The position numbers and the translations under genes were made by a program. The notes under the pieces are model-generated. The model was given only the letters and a program-made list of their open reading frames with translations, was not told where the DNA came from and did not search any database. Below, in pieces: positions 50,289 to 58,147 of a stretch of DNA of 64,000 nt. Source of the stretch: an uncultured Clostridia bacterium (GTDB lineage Bacteria; Bacillota; Clostridia; Christensenellales; CAMQZB01). Location of the stretch: positions 1 through 64,000 of the forward strand of contig CAMQZB010000008.1 of assembly GCA_947039455.1 (NCBI GenBank), given 5' to 3'. Position 1 is the first letter of the stretch. Each line of letters starts with the position of its first letter.

Positions 50289-51523
50289 TAGTAAATATTG
50301 AAAAATCACAACTAAATGGTGAAGTTCCTGCAATAGCAAGCAAAAGTTTCGCACACAGAATACTAATTGCAAGCGGACTTTCTAATGTTGAAACAAAAAT
50401 AAAAGGACTATATCCCTCAAAAGACATTTTGGCAACAATACAATCAATGTCAGCGCTTGGTGCATCATATAAAGGTAGTTTGGCTGTGAATAATCAGGTT
50501 GTGCACAAGGCAAATTTAATGGTTGGTGAAAGTGGATCAACATTGCGTTTTTTAATACCAATAGTTTCCGCAATTGGTGGCGAATTTGATTTTATATGTA
50601 AAGGAAGATTAGCGGAACGAACTAATGATGAGTTGATTCGTGTGCTATCTGAAAGAGGCGTAACAGTAGAAAACCATGTGGATAAAATCACAGTTTGTGG
50701 AAAACTACAATCTGGGGAATACAAAATACGTGGCGATGTGAGTTCTCAATACATAACAGGCTTGCTTATGGCACTACCACTAGTTGATGGCAACAGCGAA
50801 ATCATACTTTCAACCCCATTATCTTCAAGTGGATATGTGGATATTACACTAAATATTTTAAACAAATTCGGCATAAAAATCGAAACTACTAACTGTGGAT
50901 TTAAAATAAAAGGCGGTCAAAAGTATATTAGTTGCGGTGAAATAGAAATCGAAGGAGATTGGAGCAACAGCGGTTTTTTCTTAACATACGGAGTTATCAA
51001 CGGTGGGGTTACGGTGTATGGGTTAAATGAAAATTCTATTCAAGGTGATAAAAAGATTATTGAAATCTTACAACAAATGGGCGGAAAATTTGAATTTTCT
51101 GAAGGTAATATTATTTGTCACAAAAGTGAATTGAACGCTATAGAAATTGACGTTGACGGCATTCCTGATGCGGTTCCTGTTCTTGCAATCGCAATGGCTA
51201 CAGCTACAGGAAAAAGCGTTTTACATAATGTAGCAAGACTGAAAATTAAAGAAAGTGACCGAGTTGCTACGGTGATTGAGATGTTGACAAACTTGGGCAT
51301 AACTGCAAAAGAAGTGGATAACTCAATTGAAATTATGGGCGGAAAGTTGCAACATGGTGAAGTTAATTCTCACAACGACCATAGAATCGCTATGGCAGCA
51401 GCCATTGGTGGATTAATTGGTGTTGGGGCAAGGATTATTGACGGGGAAGCTGTGGAAAAGTCATACCCTTCTTTCTTTGAAGATGTAGATGATTTAGGAG
51501 GAAAACTCAATGTCGAAATATAA
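50285..51523 (+). CDS. aroA: 3-phosphoshikimate 1-carboxyvinyltransferase (EPSP synthase)
   Basis: Transfers enolpyruvyl from PEP to shikimate-3-phosphate. The 412 residues show KSFAHRILIASGLS near residue 20, GESGSTLRFLIP near 80 (phosphate binding), the central SSQYITGLLMALPL and the late KESDRVATVIEML and NDHRIAMAAAIGGLI. The GESGST form, instead of GNAGTAxRP, is common in Firmicutes and occurs in enzymes less sensitive to glyphosate. It overlaps aroB by 4 bp and aroC by 14 bp. Confidence 0.96.
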   Translation: MIVNIEKSQLNGEVPAIASKSFAHRILIASGLSNVETKIKGLYPSKDILATIQSMSALGASYKGSLAVNNQVVHKANLMVGESGSTLRFLIPIVSAIGGEFDFICKGRLAERTNDELIRVLSERGVTVENHVDKITVCGKLQSGEYKIRGDVSSQYITGLLMALPLVDGNSEIILSTPLSSSGYVDITLNILNKFGIKIETTNCGFKIKGGQKYISCGEIEIEGDWSNSGFFLTYGVINGGVTVYGLNENSIQGDKKIIEILQQMGGKFEFSEGNIICHKSELNAIEIDVDGIPDAVPVLAIAMATATGKSVLHNVARLKIKESDRVATVIEMLTNLGITAKEVDNSIEIMGGKLQHGEVNSHNDHRIAMAAAIGGLIGVGARIIDGEAVEKSYPSFFEDVDDLGGKLNVEI

Positions 51524-52580
51524 TGGAAATAAATTATCAATTGAAATTCTAGGTGCTTCTCACAGCGAAGAAATTTCTTTGAGAATCAGCGGAATTGCTG
51601 TTGGAGAAAAAATAGATGTTGACAGTGTTCAAAAGTTTTGCAATAGAAGAAGTGCGAAAAAAACAAATTATTCCACTTCAAGAATAGAAGCGGATTTGAT
51701 TTGTTGGGAAAAAGGTATTGAAAATAACATAGTTAATGGTGAAATTTTCGCTACTATAAAGAATACAAATAAAAGAAGCGGTGATTACGATAATTTGAAA
51801 AATATTCCGCGTCCGTCTCATGCTGATTATGTGGCAAGAGAAAAATACGGCGATGATTACGATTTTCGTGGCGGTGGACATTTCTCAGGAAGAATGACAG
51901 CACCAATGTGTATTGCAGGTGGAATTGCAAAAGAAATTTTGAAAAAACACGGTATAGAAATTCACGGATATATTAGATCTATCGGCACAGTTTCAGGTCA
52001 ATCTTATAAAGGAAAAAACATTTCAGAACTGAATTTTCCTAATGAAGAAGACTTATTTCCACTTTTAGACAGCGGAGACTATGAAAAAATGAATGAAGAA
52101 ATAGCGAAAGTGAAAGGTTGTGGAAACAGTATTGGCGGAGTGATTGAATGTGTAGCTACTGGAATTCCCTGCGGATTAGCAGACTATATGTTTGACAGCA
52201 TGGAAGGAAAAATTGCACAGTTAATGATGGCAGTTCCTGCTGTGAAAGGTATTGAGTTCGGCACAGGATTTGACATTACAACAATGACAGGCTACGACGC
52301 AAACGATAATATGCAGTTTGAAAACGGACAAGTTGTTACAAAAACCAACCACAACGGCGGAATACTTGGTGGAATTACAACAGGCATGCCAATAACGCTA
52401 TCAGTTGCAATTAAGCCAACTCCATCAATTTCTATGGAGCAAGACAGCGTAAATCTTGAAACTAGAGAGAATGTAAAACTGAAAATAGTTGGTAGACACG
52501 ACGCGTGCATTGTGCCACGAGCTGTTCCTGTGGTGGAAGCAATTGTTGCCATAGGATTGCTTGATAGTTTAGAAATATAG
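51510..52580 (+). CDS. aroC: Chorismate synthase
   Basis: Converts EPSP to chorismate using reduced flavin. The 356 residues include RPSHADYVAREKYG near 99, GGGHFSGRMTAPMCIAGGIAK, GGVIECVATGIPCGL, HNGGILGGITTGMPI and the C-terminal RHDACIVPRAVPVVEA, all signatures. Start ATG 51510 lies inside aroA with GGAGGA upstream. It is the last gene of the first operon segment; pheA follows after 84 bp with its own promoter. Confidence 0.97.
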   Translation: MSKYNGNKLSIEILGASHSEEISLRISGIAVGEKIDVDSVQKFCNRRSAKKTNYSTSRIEADLICWEKGIENNIVNGEIFATIKNTNKRSGDYDNLKNIPRPSHADYVAREKYGDDYDFRGGGHFSGRMTAPMCIAGGIAKEILKKHGIEIHGYIRSIGTVSGQSYKGKNISELNFPNEEDLFPLLDSGDYEKMNEEIAKVKGCGNSIGGVIECVATGIPCGLADYMFDSMEGKIAQLMMAVPAVKGIEFGTGFDITTMTGYDANDNMQFENGQVVTKTNHNGGILGGITTGMPITLSVAIKPTPSISMEQDSVNLETRENVKLKIVGRHDACIVPRAVPVVEAIVAIGLLDSLEI

Positions 52581-52617
52581 AATAAGCAAAGTGAAATTTA
52601 GAAAAATAAAAAAACAC

Positions 52618-52645
52618 TTGTAAAATTTAAAATTTATGATATAAT
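52618..52645 (+). promoter_or_regulatory. Internal promoter of pheA
   Basis: TTGTAA (52618-52623), 16 bp, TATAAT (52640-52645) preceded by TGA (extended -10), 20 bp before the start codon. Confidence 0.7.
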
Positions 52646-52664
52646 TAAAGAGAGGGTGAATATT

Positions 52665-53813
52665 ATGGGATTGCAAGAATTAAGGAGTAAAATTGATAGC
52701 ATTGACAACAAAATTGTGGATTTGTATATCAATAGAATGGAAGTTGTAAAAGCAGTTGGACAGCACAAGAAAGACGTTGTGATGCCAGTTAATCAAGGTG
52801 ACAGGGAGCAAGAAATTCTTTTCCGTGTCACAGAAAATATTTCAGAAGACTTGCAAGGATACACAAAAGAGCTTTTTACTACATTGTTTGAAACTAGTAA
52901 AGCGTATCAAAAAACCAATACAGTTTTAAACTCAAAGGCCGTTGAAGTAATAAAAACAGCATTGAGCGGTGGCGTAAATTCTTTCCCAATGCGTGGAACA
53001 ATAGCATGCCAAGGTGTTTCTGGGTCATACTCAAGTATCGCCACAAAAAAATTGTTCGAAATTCCGAATATTATGTATTTCAAAAGTTTTGGAGCAGTTT
53101 TCCAAGCAGTTGAATTAGGGTTTTGCGAATATGGAATGTTGCCTATCGAAAATAGTTCGGTGGGATCAGTGAATGCGGTCTATGATTTAATGCGTGAGCA
53201 TAAATTTTATATTGTAAAGAGTATTTCAATTCCTGTTACCCATAATTTATTAACAAAAAAAGGCGTTGCGAAAAATCAAATAAAAGAAATTGTCTCTCAT
53301 GAACAAGCGCTTAATCAATGTAGAAAATATCTTGAAAACAATTTCAAAGATGTGAAGATTACTGTTTGTGAAAACACCGCTAAGGCAGCGGAAATGGTTG
53401 CTAGTAGTGATAGAACTGATTTAGCGTCTATTTCTTCAAAGGAATGTCAAGAAATTTTTGGGCTTGAAGCTAATGATAAAAATATTCAAGATTACGATAA
53501 TAATTATACAAGATTTATTTGCATTTCCAAGAAGTTTACTGCTTACGAAAATGCGGATAAAATAAGTTTTATGTCAACACTTCCACACATACCAGGAAGT
53601 TTGAACAAGTTTTTGACTAAATTCTCTATGCAAAATCTAAATTTAACGAAAATGGAATCAAGACCACTTGATGGGACTATGAACAAATTTGTTTTCTATT
53701 TTGATTTTATTGGTGATATTAGTGATATAAAAATACAAAATCTAATTGCGGAATCGGAAAATAATAATGATATTTTTGAATTCCTAGGCAGTTACTCGGA
53801 GGTTATGGCATGA
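52665..53813 (+). CDS. pheA: Bifunctional chorismate mutase/prephenate dehydratase (P-protein)
   Basis: Turns chorismate into prephenate and then phenylpyruvate. Of 382 residues, 1-90 form the AroQ-type chorismate mutase (LRSKIDSIDNKIVDLYINRMEVV), about 105-285 the dehydratase (GSYSSIATKKLF, LPIENSSVGSVNAVYDLM, YTRFICI, normally NxTRF), and about 295-382 an ACT domain with GSLNKFL and ESRP, the Phe-binding feedback site. ATG 52665 with AGAGGGTGA upstream is preferred over a GTG inside that site. It overlaps the next gene by 4 bp. Confidence 0.95.
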   Translation: MGLQELRSKIDSIDNKIVDLYINRMEVVKAVGQHKKDVVMPVNQGDREQEILFRVTENISEDLQGYTKELFTTLFETSKAYQKTNTVLNSKAVEVIKTALSGGVNSFPMRGTIACQGVSGSYSSIATKKLFEIPNIMYFKSFGAVFQAVELGFCEYGMLPIENSSVGSVNAVYDLMREHKFYIVKSISIPVTHNLLTKKGVAKNQIKEIVSHEQALNQCRKYLENNFKDVKITVCENTAKAAEMVASSDRTDLASISSKECQEIFGLEANDKNIQDYDNNYTRFICISKKFTAYENADKISFMSTLPHIPGSLNKFLTKFSMQNLNLTKMESRPLDGTMNKFVFYFDFIGDISDIKIQNLIAESENNNDIFEFLGSYSEVMA

Positions 53814-55054
53814 AAAAATTTCAACTAATTGGAGAAAAACTTGCACACAGTTTCTCAAAAGACATTCACAGCGCTTTTGGTGATTACTGTTACGATTTAA
53901 AGGAACTTGATAGAAGTGAGCTTGAAGGGTTCGTGAAAACTTGTGAACTTGACGGATTTAATGTTACAATTCCCTATAAATCAGTAATTATTCCGTACCT
54001 TGATGAGCTTGATGCTGTGGCGAAAGAAGTTGGAGCGGTGAATACTGTTGTAATGAAAGCAGGGCAAAAAATTGGATATAATACCGATGTTTTAGGTTTT
54101 GAATACCTTCTTGATCACGCAAAAATTGAAGTTGCTGGAAAGAAAATAATAATTCTTGGTAGCGGTGGAACAAGTCATACTGTTGAATGGGTGCTTAAAA
54201 AACGCAATGCAAGTCAAATCACTATAGTGTCAAGAACTGGCGAAGTGAACTACAGCAACATTGGCGAATACAATGATTGCGACGTGATTATTAACACAAC
54301 CCCTTGTGGAATGTATCCTAATAATTACGAAAATCTAATCGACCTTTCCGACTTCTACAAAGTGGAAAGCGTTGTTGATGTGATTTGTAATCCTATTATG
54401 ACAAAACTTCTTTTTGAAGCAAAAAAGAGAAAAATAAACTACACAAACGGCTTGCCAATGCTAGTTGCTCAAGCAAAATTTGCTCGTGATATTTACATGG
54501 GTGATGTAGCTGATAATTCTATTATAGATAAAATATTAATAGAAATGCGTTCAAAACTTGCGAACATCGTACTAATCGGTATGCCTGGAAGTGGAAAAAC
54601 TTCTGTAGGTGAAGAAATTGCTAAGATGTTAGGTCGTCCGTTCTTTGATATGGATGCTGAAATTGTTGAGAAAGAAGGTATGTCTATTATGAATATCTTT
54701 GGGAAAAAAGGCGAAAATTTCTTTAGAGCTGCGGAACATCAAATGATGGTTGAACTTGGCTTGAAAAACAGCTGTGTAATAGCTACAGGCGGTGGTATTG
54801 TAAAAACTGACGGAAATGATTTTGCTATGCAACAAAATAGTTTTGTTGTGTATATCGATAGAGATTTGGAGAACTTAGCAAGAGAGGATCGCCCTCTTTC
54901 AAAAGACAAAAACGCACTAGTAGAAATTTTCAAAGAACGTGGTTCAAAGTACCACACTTGGAGTGATTTCGTTGTGTCTAACAATAAATCTATTGACGCT
55001 TGTTTAAAGAAAATTTTGGAGAAATACGATGTCTGTATCAGAGAAATTAAATAA
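53810..55054 (+). CDS. Fused shikimate dehydrogenase-shikimate kinase
   Basis: A 414-residue AroE-AroK fusion. Residues 1-250 are shikimate dehydrogenase: LAHSFSKDIHSAFG, FNVTIPYKS (catalytic Lys), GAVNTVV, GYNTDVLGFEYLL and the NADPH motif ILGSGGTSHTVEWVL. Residues 253-414 are shikimate kinase: Walker A LIGMPGSGKTSVGEEIA, FDMDAEIVEKEGMSIMNIF, FFRAAEHQMM and CVIATGGGIV, with REDRPL in the lid. The fusion joins consecutive steps (dehydroshikimate to shikimate-3-phosphate). It overlaps pheA by 4 bp and the aminotransferase gene by 26 bp. Dehydroquinate dehydratase (aroD/aroQ) is absent from this window. Confidence 0.93.
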   Translation: MKKFQLIGEKLAHSFSKDIHSAFGDYCYDLKELDRSELEGFVKTCELDGFNVTIPYKSVIIPYLDELDAVAKEVGAVNTVVMKAGQKIGYNTDVLGFEYLLDHAKIEVAGKKIIILGSGGTSHTVEWVLKKRNASQITIVSRTGEVNYSNIGEYNDCDVIINTTPCGMYPNNYENLIDLSDFYKVESVVDVICNPIMTKLLFEAKKRKINYTNGLPMLVAQAKFARDIYMGDVADNSIIDKILIEMRSKLANIVLIGMPGSGKTSVGEEIAKMLGRPFFDMDAEIVEKEGMSIMNIFGKKGENFFRAAEHQMMVELGLKNSCVIATGGGIVKTDGNDFAMQQNSFVVYIDRDLENLAREDRPLSKDKNALVEIFKERGSKYHTWSDFVVSNNKSIDACLKKILEKYDVCIREIK

Positions 55055-56240
55055 TAAATCACTTGGTTTAGGAAGTAAAAAATCTGCAATAAGAGAGATT
55101 TTCGAATATTCAAAACTGAGAAAAGAAGAAATCGGAGCGGAAAACGTCTTCGATTTCTCTTTAGGGAACCCTAGCGTTTCACCGCCAAAAGAAGTAGCGG
55201 AAAAAATCATAGAACTAGTTTCAGCGGACAATCAAGCCCAATTACAAGGATACACATCCGCACAAGGGGATATCTCAGCAAGAAATGCCATAGGGACACA
55301 CTTAACCAGTCTTTCAAAGGGTGAAACGCAAATAACAGGTGATAATATATATTTCACTTGTGGCGCTGCTGCGTCACTTTGTATTTCCCTAAAAGCGATT
55401 TTGTGGGAAAATCAAAAAGACGAAGTAATAATTGTTGCACCATACTTTACGGAATATACCGTGTTTATTGAAAGCATGGGCGGACGTCCTGTAGTGGTTC
55501 AATCAATGAAAGACACCTTTAAAATTGATATCAACGCTATTGCAAACGCAATAACAAAAAATACAAAAGCGGTAATGATAAACTATCCAAACAACCCAAG
55601 TGGCGTAACAATCACAAGCCGTGAACTAGCGGAACTATCCGAAATGCTAATATTAAAATCCGCTGAATTTGGACAGATAATTTATCTAATTTCCGACGAG
55701 CCATACCGTGAAATTAACTTTACCAACGAGAAATCACCACTAGTGTTTGACTATTACAAAAACAGTATTTTGTGCTATTCATACTCAAAGTCGTTATCGC
55801 TAGCGGGTGCACGAATCGGTTACATCGCAATATCGCCAAAGGCAAAAGTAAGCAAGGATTTATACCTTGCGATATGCGGTTCTGGTCGCAGTCTAGGCTA
55901 TGTTTGTGCCCCAAGTTTATTCCAAAGGGTAGTTGCCGACCTATCTGGTCTTACCGTAGATATCAACATATACAAAGAAAACGCTGCCCTAATATACAAA
56001 ACCCTAACATCTTACGGTTTTGAACTAATCACGCCCCAAGGCGCGTTCTACATCTTAATAAAAGCGGAAGCAAATACCGCCCAAGAATTCTGCAACATCG
56101 CAAAGCAATTTGAAATACTATTAGTTCCAACCGACGATTTCGGTGTTCACGGTTACGTGCGTTTAGCATACTGCAAAACGCGCCAAGAAATTATAAATTC
56201 TTTCTCTGCGTTTAAGCGTTTAAGTGAATTTTTGTTTTGA
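55029..56240 (+). CDS. PLP-dependent aminotransferase (class I/II, aromatic or aspartate type)
   Basis: A 403-residue fold-type I aminotransferase. Blocks include FSLGNPSVSPPKEV near 43, TCGAAASL, YPNNPSGVTIT, ISDEPYREI and the PLP-Lys region SYSKSLSLAGARIGY near 248, then the C-terminal Arg in YVRLAYC. The N-terminal GSKKSAIREIFEYSKLRKEEIG resembles clostridial aspartate aminotransferase-like proteins. Position at the end of the Tyr/Phe operon, overlapping aroE-aroK, suggests transamination of phenylpyruvate and 4-hydroxyphenylpyruvate to Phe and Tyr. GGAG precedes ATG 55029. Confidence 0.9.
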   Translation: MSVSEKLNNKSLGLGSKKSAIREIFEYSKLRKEEIGAENVFDFSLGNPSVSPPKEVAEKIIELVSADNQAQLQGYTSAQGDISARNAIGTHLTSLSKGETQITGDNIYFTCGAAASLCISLKAILWENQKDEVIIVAPYFTEYTVFIESMGGRPVVVQSMKDTFKIDINAIANAITKNTKAVMINYPNNPSGVTITSRELAELSEMLILKSAEFGQIIYLISDEPYREINFTNEKSPLVFDYYKNSILCYSYSKSLSLAGARIGYIAISPKAKVSKDLYLAICGSGRSLGYVCAPSLFQRVVADLSGLTVDINIYKENAALIYKTLTSYGFELITPQGAFYILIKAEANTAQEFCNIAKQFEILLVPTDDFGVHGYVRLAYCKTRQEIINSFSAFKRLSEFLF

Positions 56241-56364
56241 TTTTTTAGGTGAGTGAAATGGGGCTATTCGCCCCAAACCCCAACAAGGAGCAAGGCCCCT
56301 TGACCCGTTTTTTGGGGAGGTGTTTTTGTGGGGAACGGCAATTTTTTTAGTGGTTTTTGTGTGG
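56240..56364 (+). repeat. GC-rich palindromic repeat, copy 4 (125-bp unit)
   Basis: Full-length form: TTTTTTAGGTGAGTGAAATG, GGGCTATTCGCCCC, AAACCCCAACAAGGAGCAAG, GCCCCTTGACCCG, then a T/G-rich tail with GGGAACG and ATTTTTTTAG. It immediately repeats as copy 5 with a period of 125 bp. It lies directly after the aminotransferase gene and may serve as the operon terminator. Confidence 0.85.
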
Positions 56365-56480
56365 ATTTTTTAGGTGAGTGAAATGGGGCTGTTCGCCCCA
56401 AACCCCAACAAGGAGCAAGGCCCCTTGACCCGTTTTTGGGTGGTGATTTTTTTTGGGAACGACATTTTTTTAGTAGTTAG
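56365..56480 (+). repeat. GC-rich palindromic repeat, copy 5 (tandem with copy 4)
   Basis: Nearly identical to copy 4 over its whole length, including the GGGAACG-ATTTTTTTAGTAG tail, so the flanking A/T-rich tail belongs to the unit. Confidence 0.85.
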
Positions 56481-56537
56481 TTGCTTTTGTTTACTGAGCA
56501 TTGCTTGGTTTATTGATAATCTATAATGGAGGATAAT

Positions 56538-56948
56538 ATGGATAAAAGAATTATTTCAGAGAGAAAAGAGTTTTTCAGTAGTGATATTGCTGATGTGTGG
56601 GATATTATCACCAATGTTTACGACAGTAGTTGGCGAAGTGATATTAAAAAAACAGTGGCTAGTCATGACGGCAAGTCTTTCGTTGAAGTTACCGAGAAAG
56701 GGTTTGAGACAACTTTTATTGTTGCTCAAAAGGTGAAAAACCAATGCTTTGAACTAACATTCAAAAATAAAAACATGCACGGCAGATTCTTTTCAGAATA
56801 CAAAGAAGTTGGCTCAGGTTGTGAAGTAACTTTCACCGAAACGGTTTTTCTAAACAATTTTTTCATGAAACTTCTAGCTATCCCCTACCTAAAAGCACAA
56901 CAAAAAAAATACTGCAAAGACATAAAAAAAGCATTAAATGAAATTTAA
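56538..56948 (+). CDS. SRPBCC-like small protein
   Basis: A 136-residue protein resembling the START/SRPBCC (polyketide cyclase-like) fold: an N-terminal strand and helix (RKEFFSSDIADVWDIITNVYDSSWRSDI), a central KSFVEVTEKGFETTFIVAQKV, then EYKEVGSGCEVTFTETVFL and a C-terminal amphipathic helix. Such proteins bind a hydrophobic ligand. ATG 56538 has GGAGG six bases upstream. It stands alone between repeat copies, and its stop codon lies inside its terminator. Confidence 0.7.
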   Translation: MDKRIISERKEFFSSDIADVWDIITNVYDSSWRSDIKKTVASHDGKSFVEVTEKGFETTFIVAQKVKNQCFELTFKNKNMHGRFFSEYKEVGSGCEVTFTETVFLNNFFMKLLAIPYLKAQQKKYCKDIKKALNEI

Positions 56949-56958
56949 TGCTTTTTTC
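56926..56958 (+). terminator. Terminator overlapping the end of the SRPBCC gene
   Basis: AAAAGCATTAAAT pairs with ATTTAATGCTTTT around GAA, then TTC and Ts. The 5' arm is coding sequence. Confidence 0.85.
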
Positions 56959-56970
56959 TTTTTCTTTTTG

Positions 56971-57081
56971 GTTTTTTTAGGTAAGGGAAATGGGGCTATT
57001 CGCCCAAACCCCAACAAGGAGCAAAGCCCCTTGACCCATTCGTGGGTGTGGATTTTTTGTGGGAAACACACTTTTTACTAG
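56971..57081 (+). repeat. GC-rich palindromic repeat, copy 6
   Basis: Same blocks as copies 4 and 5 with one C lost in the first stem (ATTCGCCCAAACC) and a diverged tail (GTGGGAAACACAC). With inverted copy 7 it brackets the repressor cassette at 57101-57931. Confidence 0.85.
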
Positions 57082-57100
57082 CTTTCTTAGATTTGTTAGA

Positions 57101-57355
57101 TTAAATATTTTGGTTCAGCCATGCAATGAATAGATAGACATGATAAAGTAAAATGGCATAGATTTCGCTATCAGAATTGATAAGTTCTTTATCAACTATA
57201 ACTTTATCGTTATCACACATTTCAACAAATGCGTTGAATTTCGCTTTCATGGTTTTCAATTTTGGGTCAAGCAAAATTAATTCTTGCTCTAGTTCTTCAT
57301 TGAGAATATCTAAATACTCATCATATAACATATCGCCTTTCATTATCTTTTTCAT
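57101..57355 (-). CDS. Small acidic protein of unknown function, divergent from an XRE repressor
   Basis: An 84-residue protein, mostly helical by composition and acidic in the middle (ILNEELEQELILLDPKLKTMKAK), with a hydrophobic C-terminal helix (YAILLYHVYLFIAWL). Family not recognised. AAAGGAG precedes the start. Its promoter (TTGACA, 17 bp, TACAAT at 57424-57396 on the minus strand) is overlaid by repeated AAGTCA/TGACTT sites, so the divergent XRE protein probably represses it. It could be a toxin-antitoxin-like or accessory protein. Confidence 0.65.
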   Translation of the reverse strand: MKKIMKGDMLYDEYLDILNEELEQELILLDPKLKTMKAKFNAFVEMCDNDKVIVDKELINSDSEIYAILLYHVYLFIAWLNQNI

Positions 57356-57373
57356 AAATGCTCCTTTAACTGT

Positions 57374-57438
57374 AAGTCATTATTGACTTAACATTATTGT
57401 ATCAAGTCATTATTGGATTGTCAACTCAAATTTGACTT
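57374..57438. promoter_or_regulatory. Divergent promoter region with three repressor-like operators
   Basis: Three related dyads of form AAGTCA-N4-TGACTT: 57374-57389 (perfect arms), 57404-57419 (AAGTCATTATTGGATT) and 57423-57438 (AACTCAAATTTGACTT). The first lies at the start point of the minus-strand gene, the second in its -10/-35 spacer, the third over the -35 region of the plus-strand gene, whose extended -10 is TGATATTAT (57444-57452). Confidence 0.65.
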
Positions 57439-57458
57439 GATTGTGATATTATGACAGT

Positions 57459-57683
57459 ATGAAAAAATATTTTTACAAAAATTTAATAGAATTGAGAACG
57501 GATAAAAACATTTCTCAATTAGAACTTTCTAAACTTGTTGATGTCTCACAATCTTCAATTGCACGGTGGGAGTTGAACATATCTCAGCCAAAAGTTGATG
57601 ACATAATAAAGCTAGCACAGTTTTTTAATGTTTCTACTGATAATTTGCTGGGTATTGATGATGAGTTCGGAGAAAATTTTTAA
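57459..57683 (+). CDS. XRE-family HTH repressor
   Basis: A 74-residue Cro/cI-type HTH protein: LIELRTDKNISQLELSKLVDVSQSSIARWELNISQPKVDDIIKLAQFFNVSTDNLLG covers the five-helix fold. ATG 57459 has no Shine-Dalgarno and lies about seven bases after a TATTAT, so the message may be leaderless, as for several phage repressors. Its stop overlaps the start of a second, broken HTH gene (TAATG). It probably binds the AAGTCA-type operators upstream. Confidence 0.85.
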   Translation: MKKYFYKNLIELRTDKNISQLELSKLVDVSQSSIARWELNISQPKVDDIIKLAQFFNVSTDNLLGIDDEFGENF

Positions 57684-57931
57684 TGGTAATCGTGAATGGT
57701 GTAGTAGAGTTTTCAAATTATTTCAAAATAAGATTAAAGCAGTTGCGGACAGGGAAAGGTCTTTCTCAAAAGCAATTGGCGGAAATTTTATCAATACCGC
57801 AAAGTACATATGCAAACTGGGAGTAAGGAAGAAGAGAACCAAGCGTGTATGATATTTATAACCTTTTGATTGCGTTAGAAGTAGACCCAAATGAATTGTT
57901 TGGTTGGGACGAAAATGGTTCAATCAGCTAA
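57683..57931 (+). pseudogene. Second XRE HTH gene interrupted by one in-frame TAA
   Basis: Frame from ATG 57683 reads an HTH protein (LKQLRTGKGLSQKQLAEILS, IPQSTYANWE), meets TAA at 57824-57826, and continues in the same frame as GRREPSVYDIYNLLIALEVD, PNELFGWDENGSIS to the stop at 57931. The pattern YANWE-x-GRREPS in homologues usually has Gln (CAA/CAG) at the stop position, so one C-to-T change explains it. Total 82 residues if read through. It could be a recent pseudogene, an assembly error or, less likely, read-through. Confidence 0.85.
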
Positions 57932-57969
57932 ATAATAAAACGCATAAAACCCAACTAAGAAAGTCAACA

Positions 57970-58069
57970 AAAGTGCGTTCCCCACAAAAAATCACCACCC
58001 AAAAACGGGTCAAGGGGCTTTGCTCCTTGTTGGGGTTTGGGGCGAATAGCCCCATTTCACTTACCTAAA
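57970..58069 (-). repeat. GC-rich palindromic repeat, copy 7 (inverted)
   Basis: Reverse complement of the full unit, including the tail (GTGCGTTCCCCAC and AAAAAATCACCACCC) before AAAACGGGTCAAGGGGC. It lies opposite copy 6, about 890 bp away, with the repressor cassette between them. Confidence 0.85.
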
Positions 58070-58084
58070 TAACAAAACAAAAAA

Positions 58085-58116
58085 AAGCGTGTATCGAGAA
58101 ATCGATACACGCTTAA
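58085..58116. terminator. Terminator of nifJ
   Basis: AAGCGTGTATCGA pairs with TCGATACACGCTT. On the minus strand it is followed by eight Ts. Confidence 0.9.
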
Positions 58117-58147
58117 TTTATTTAATTATTTAATAAATAACCAGAGA

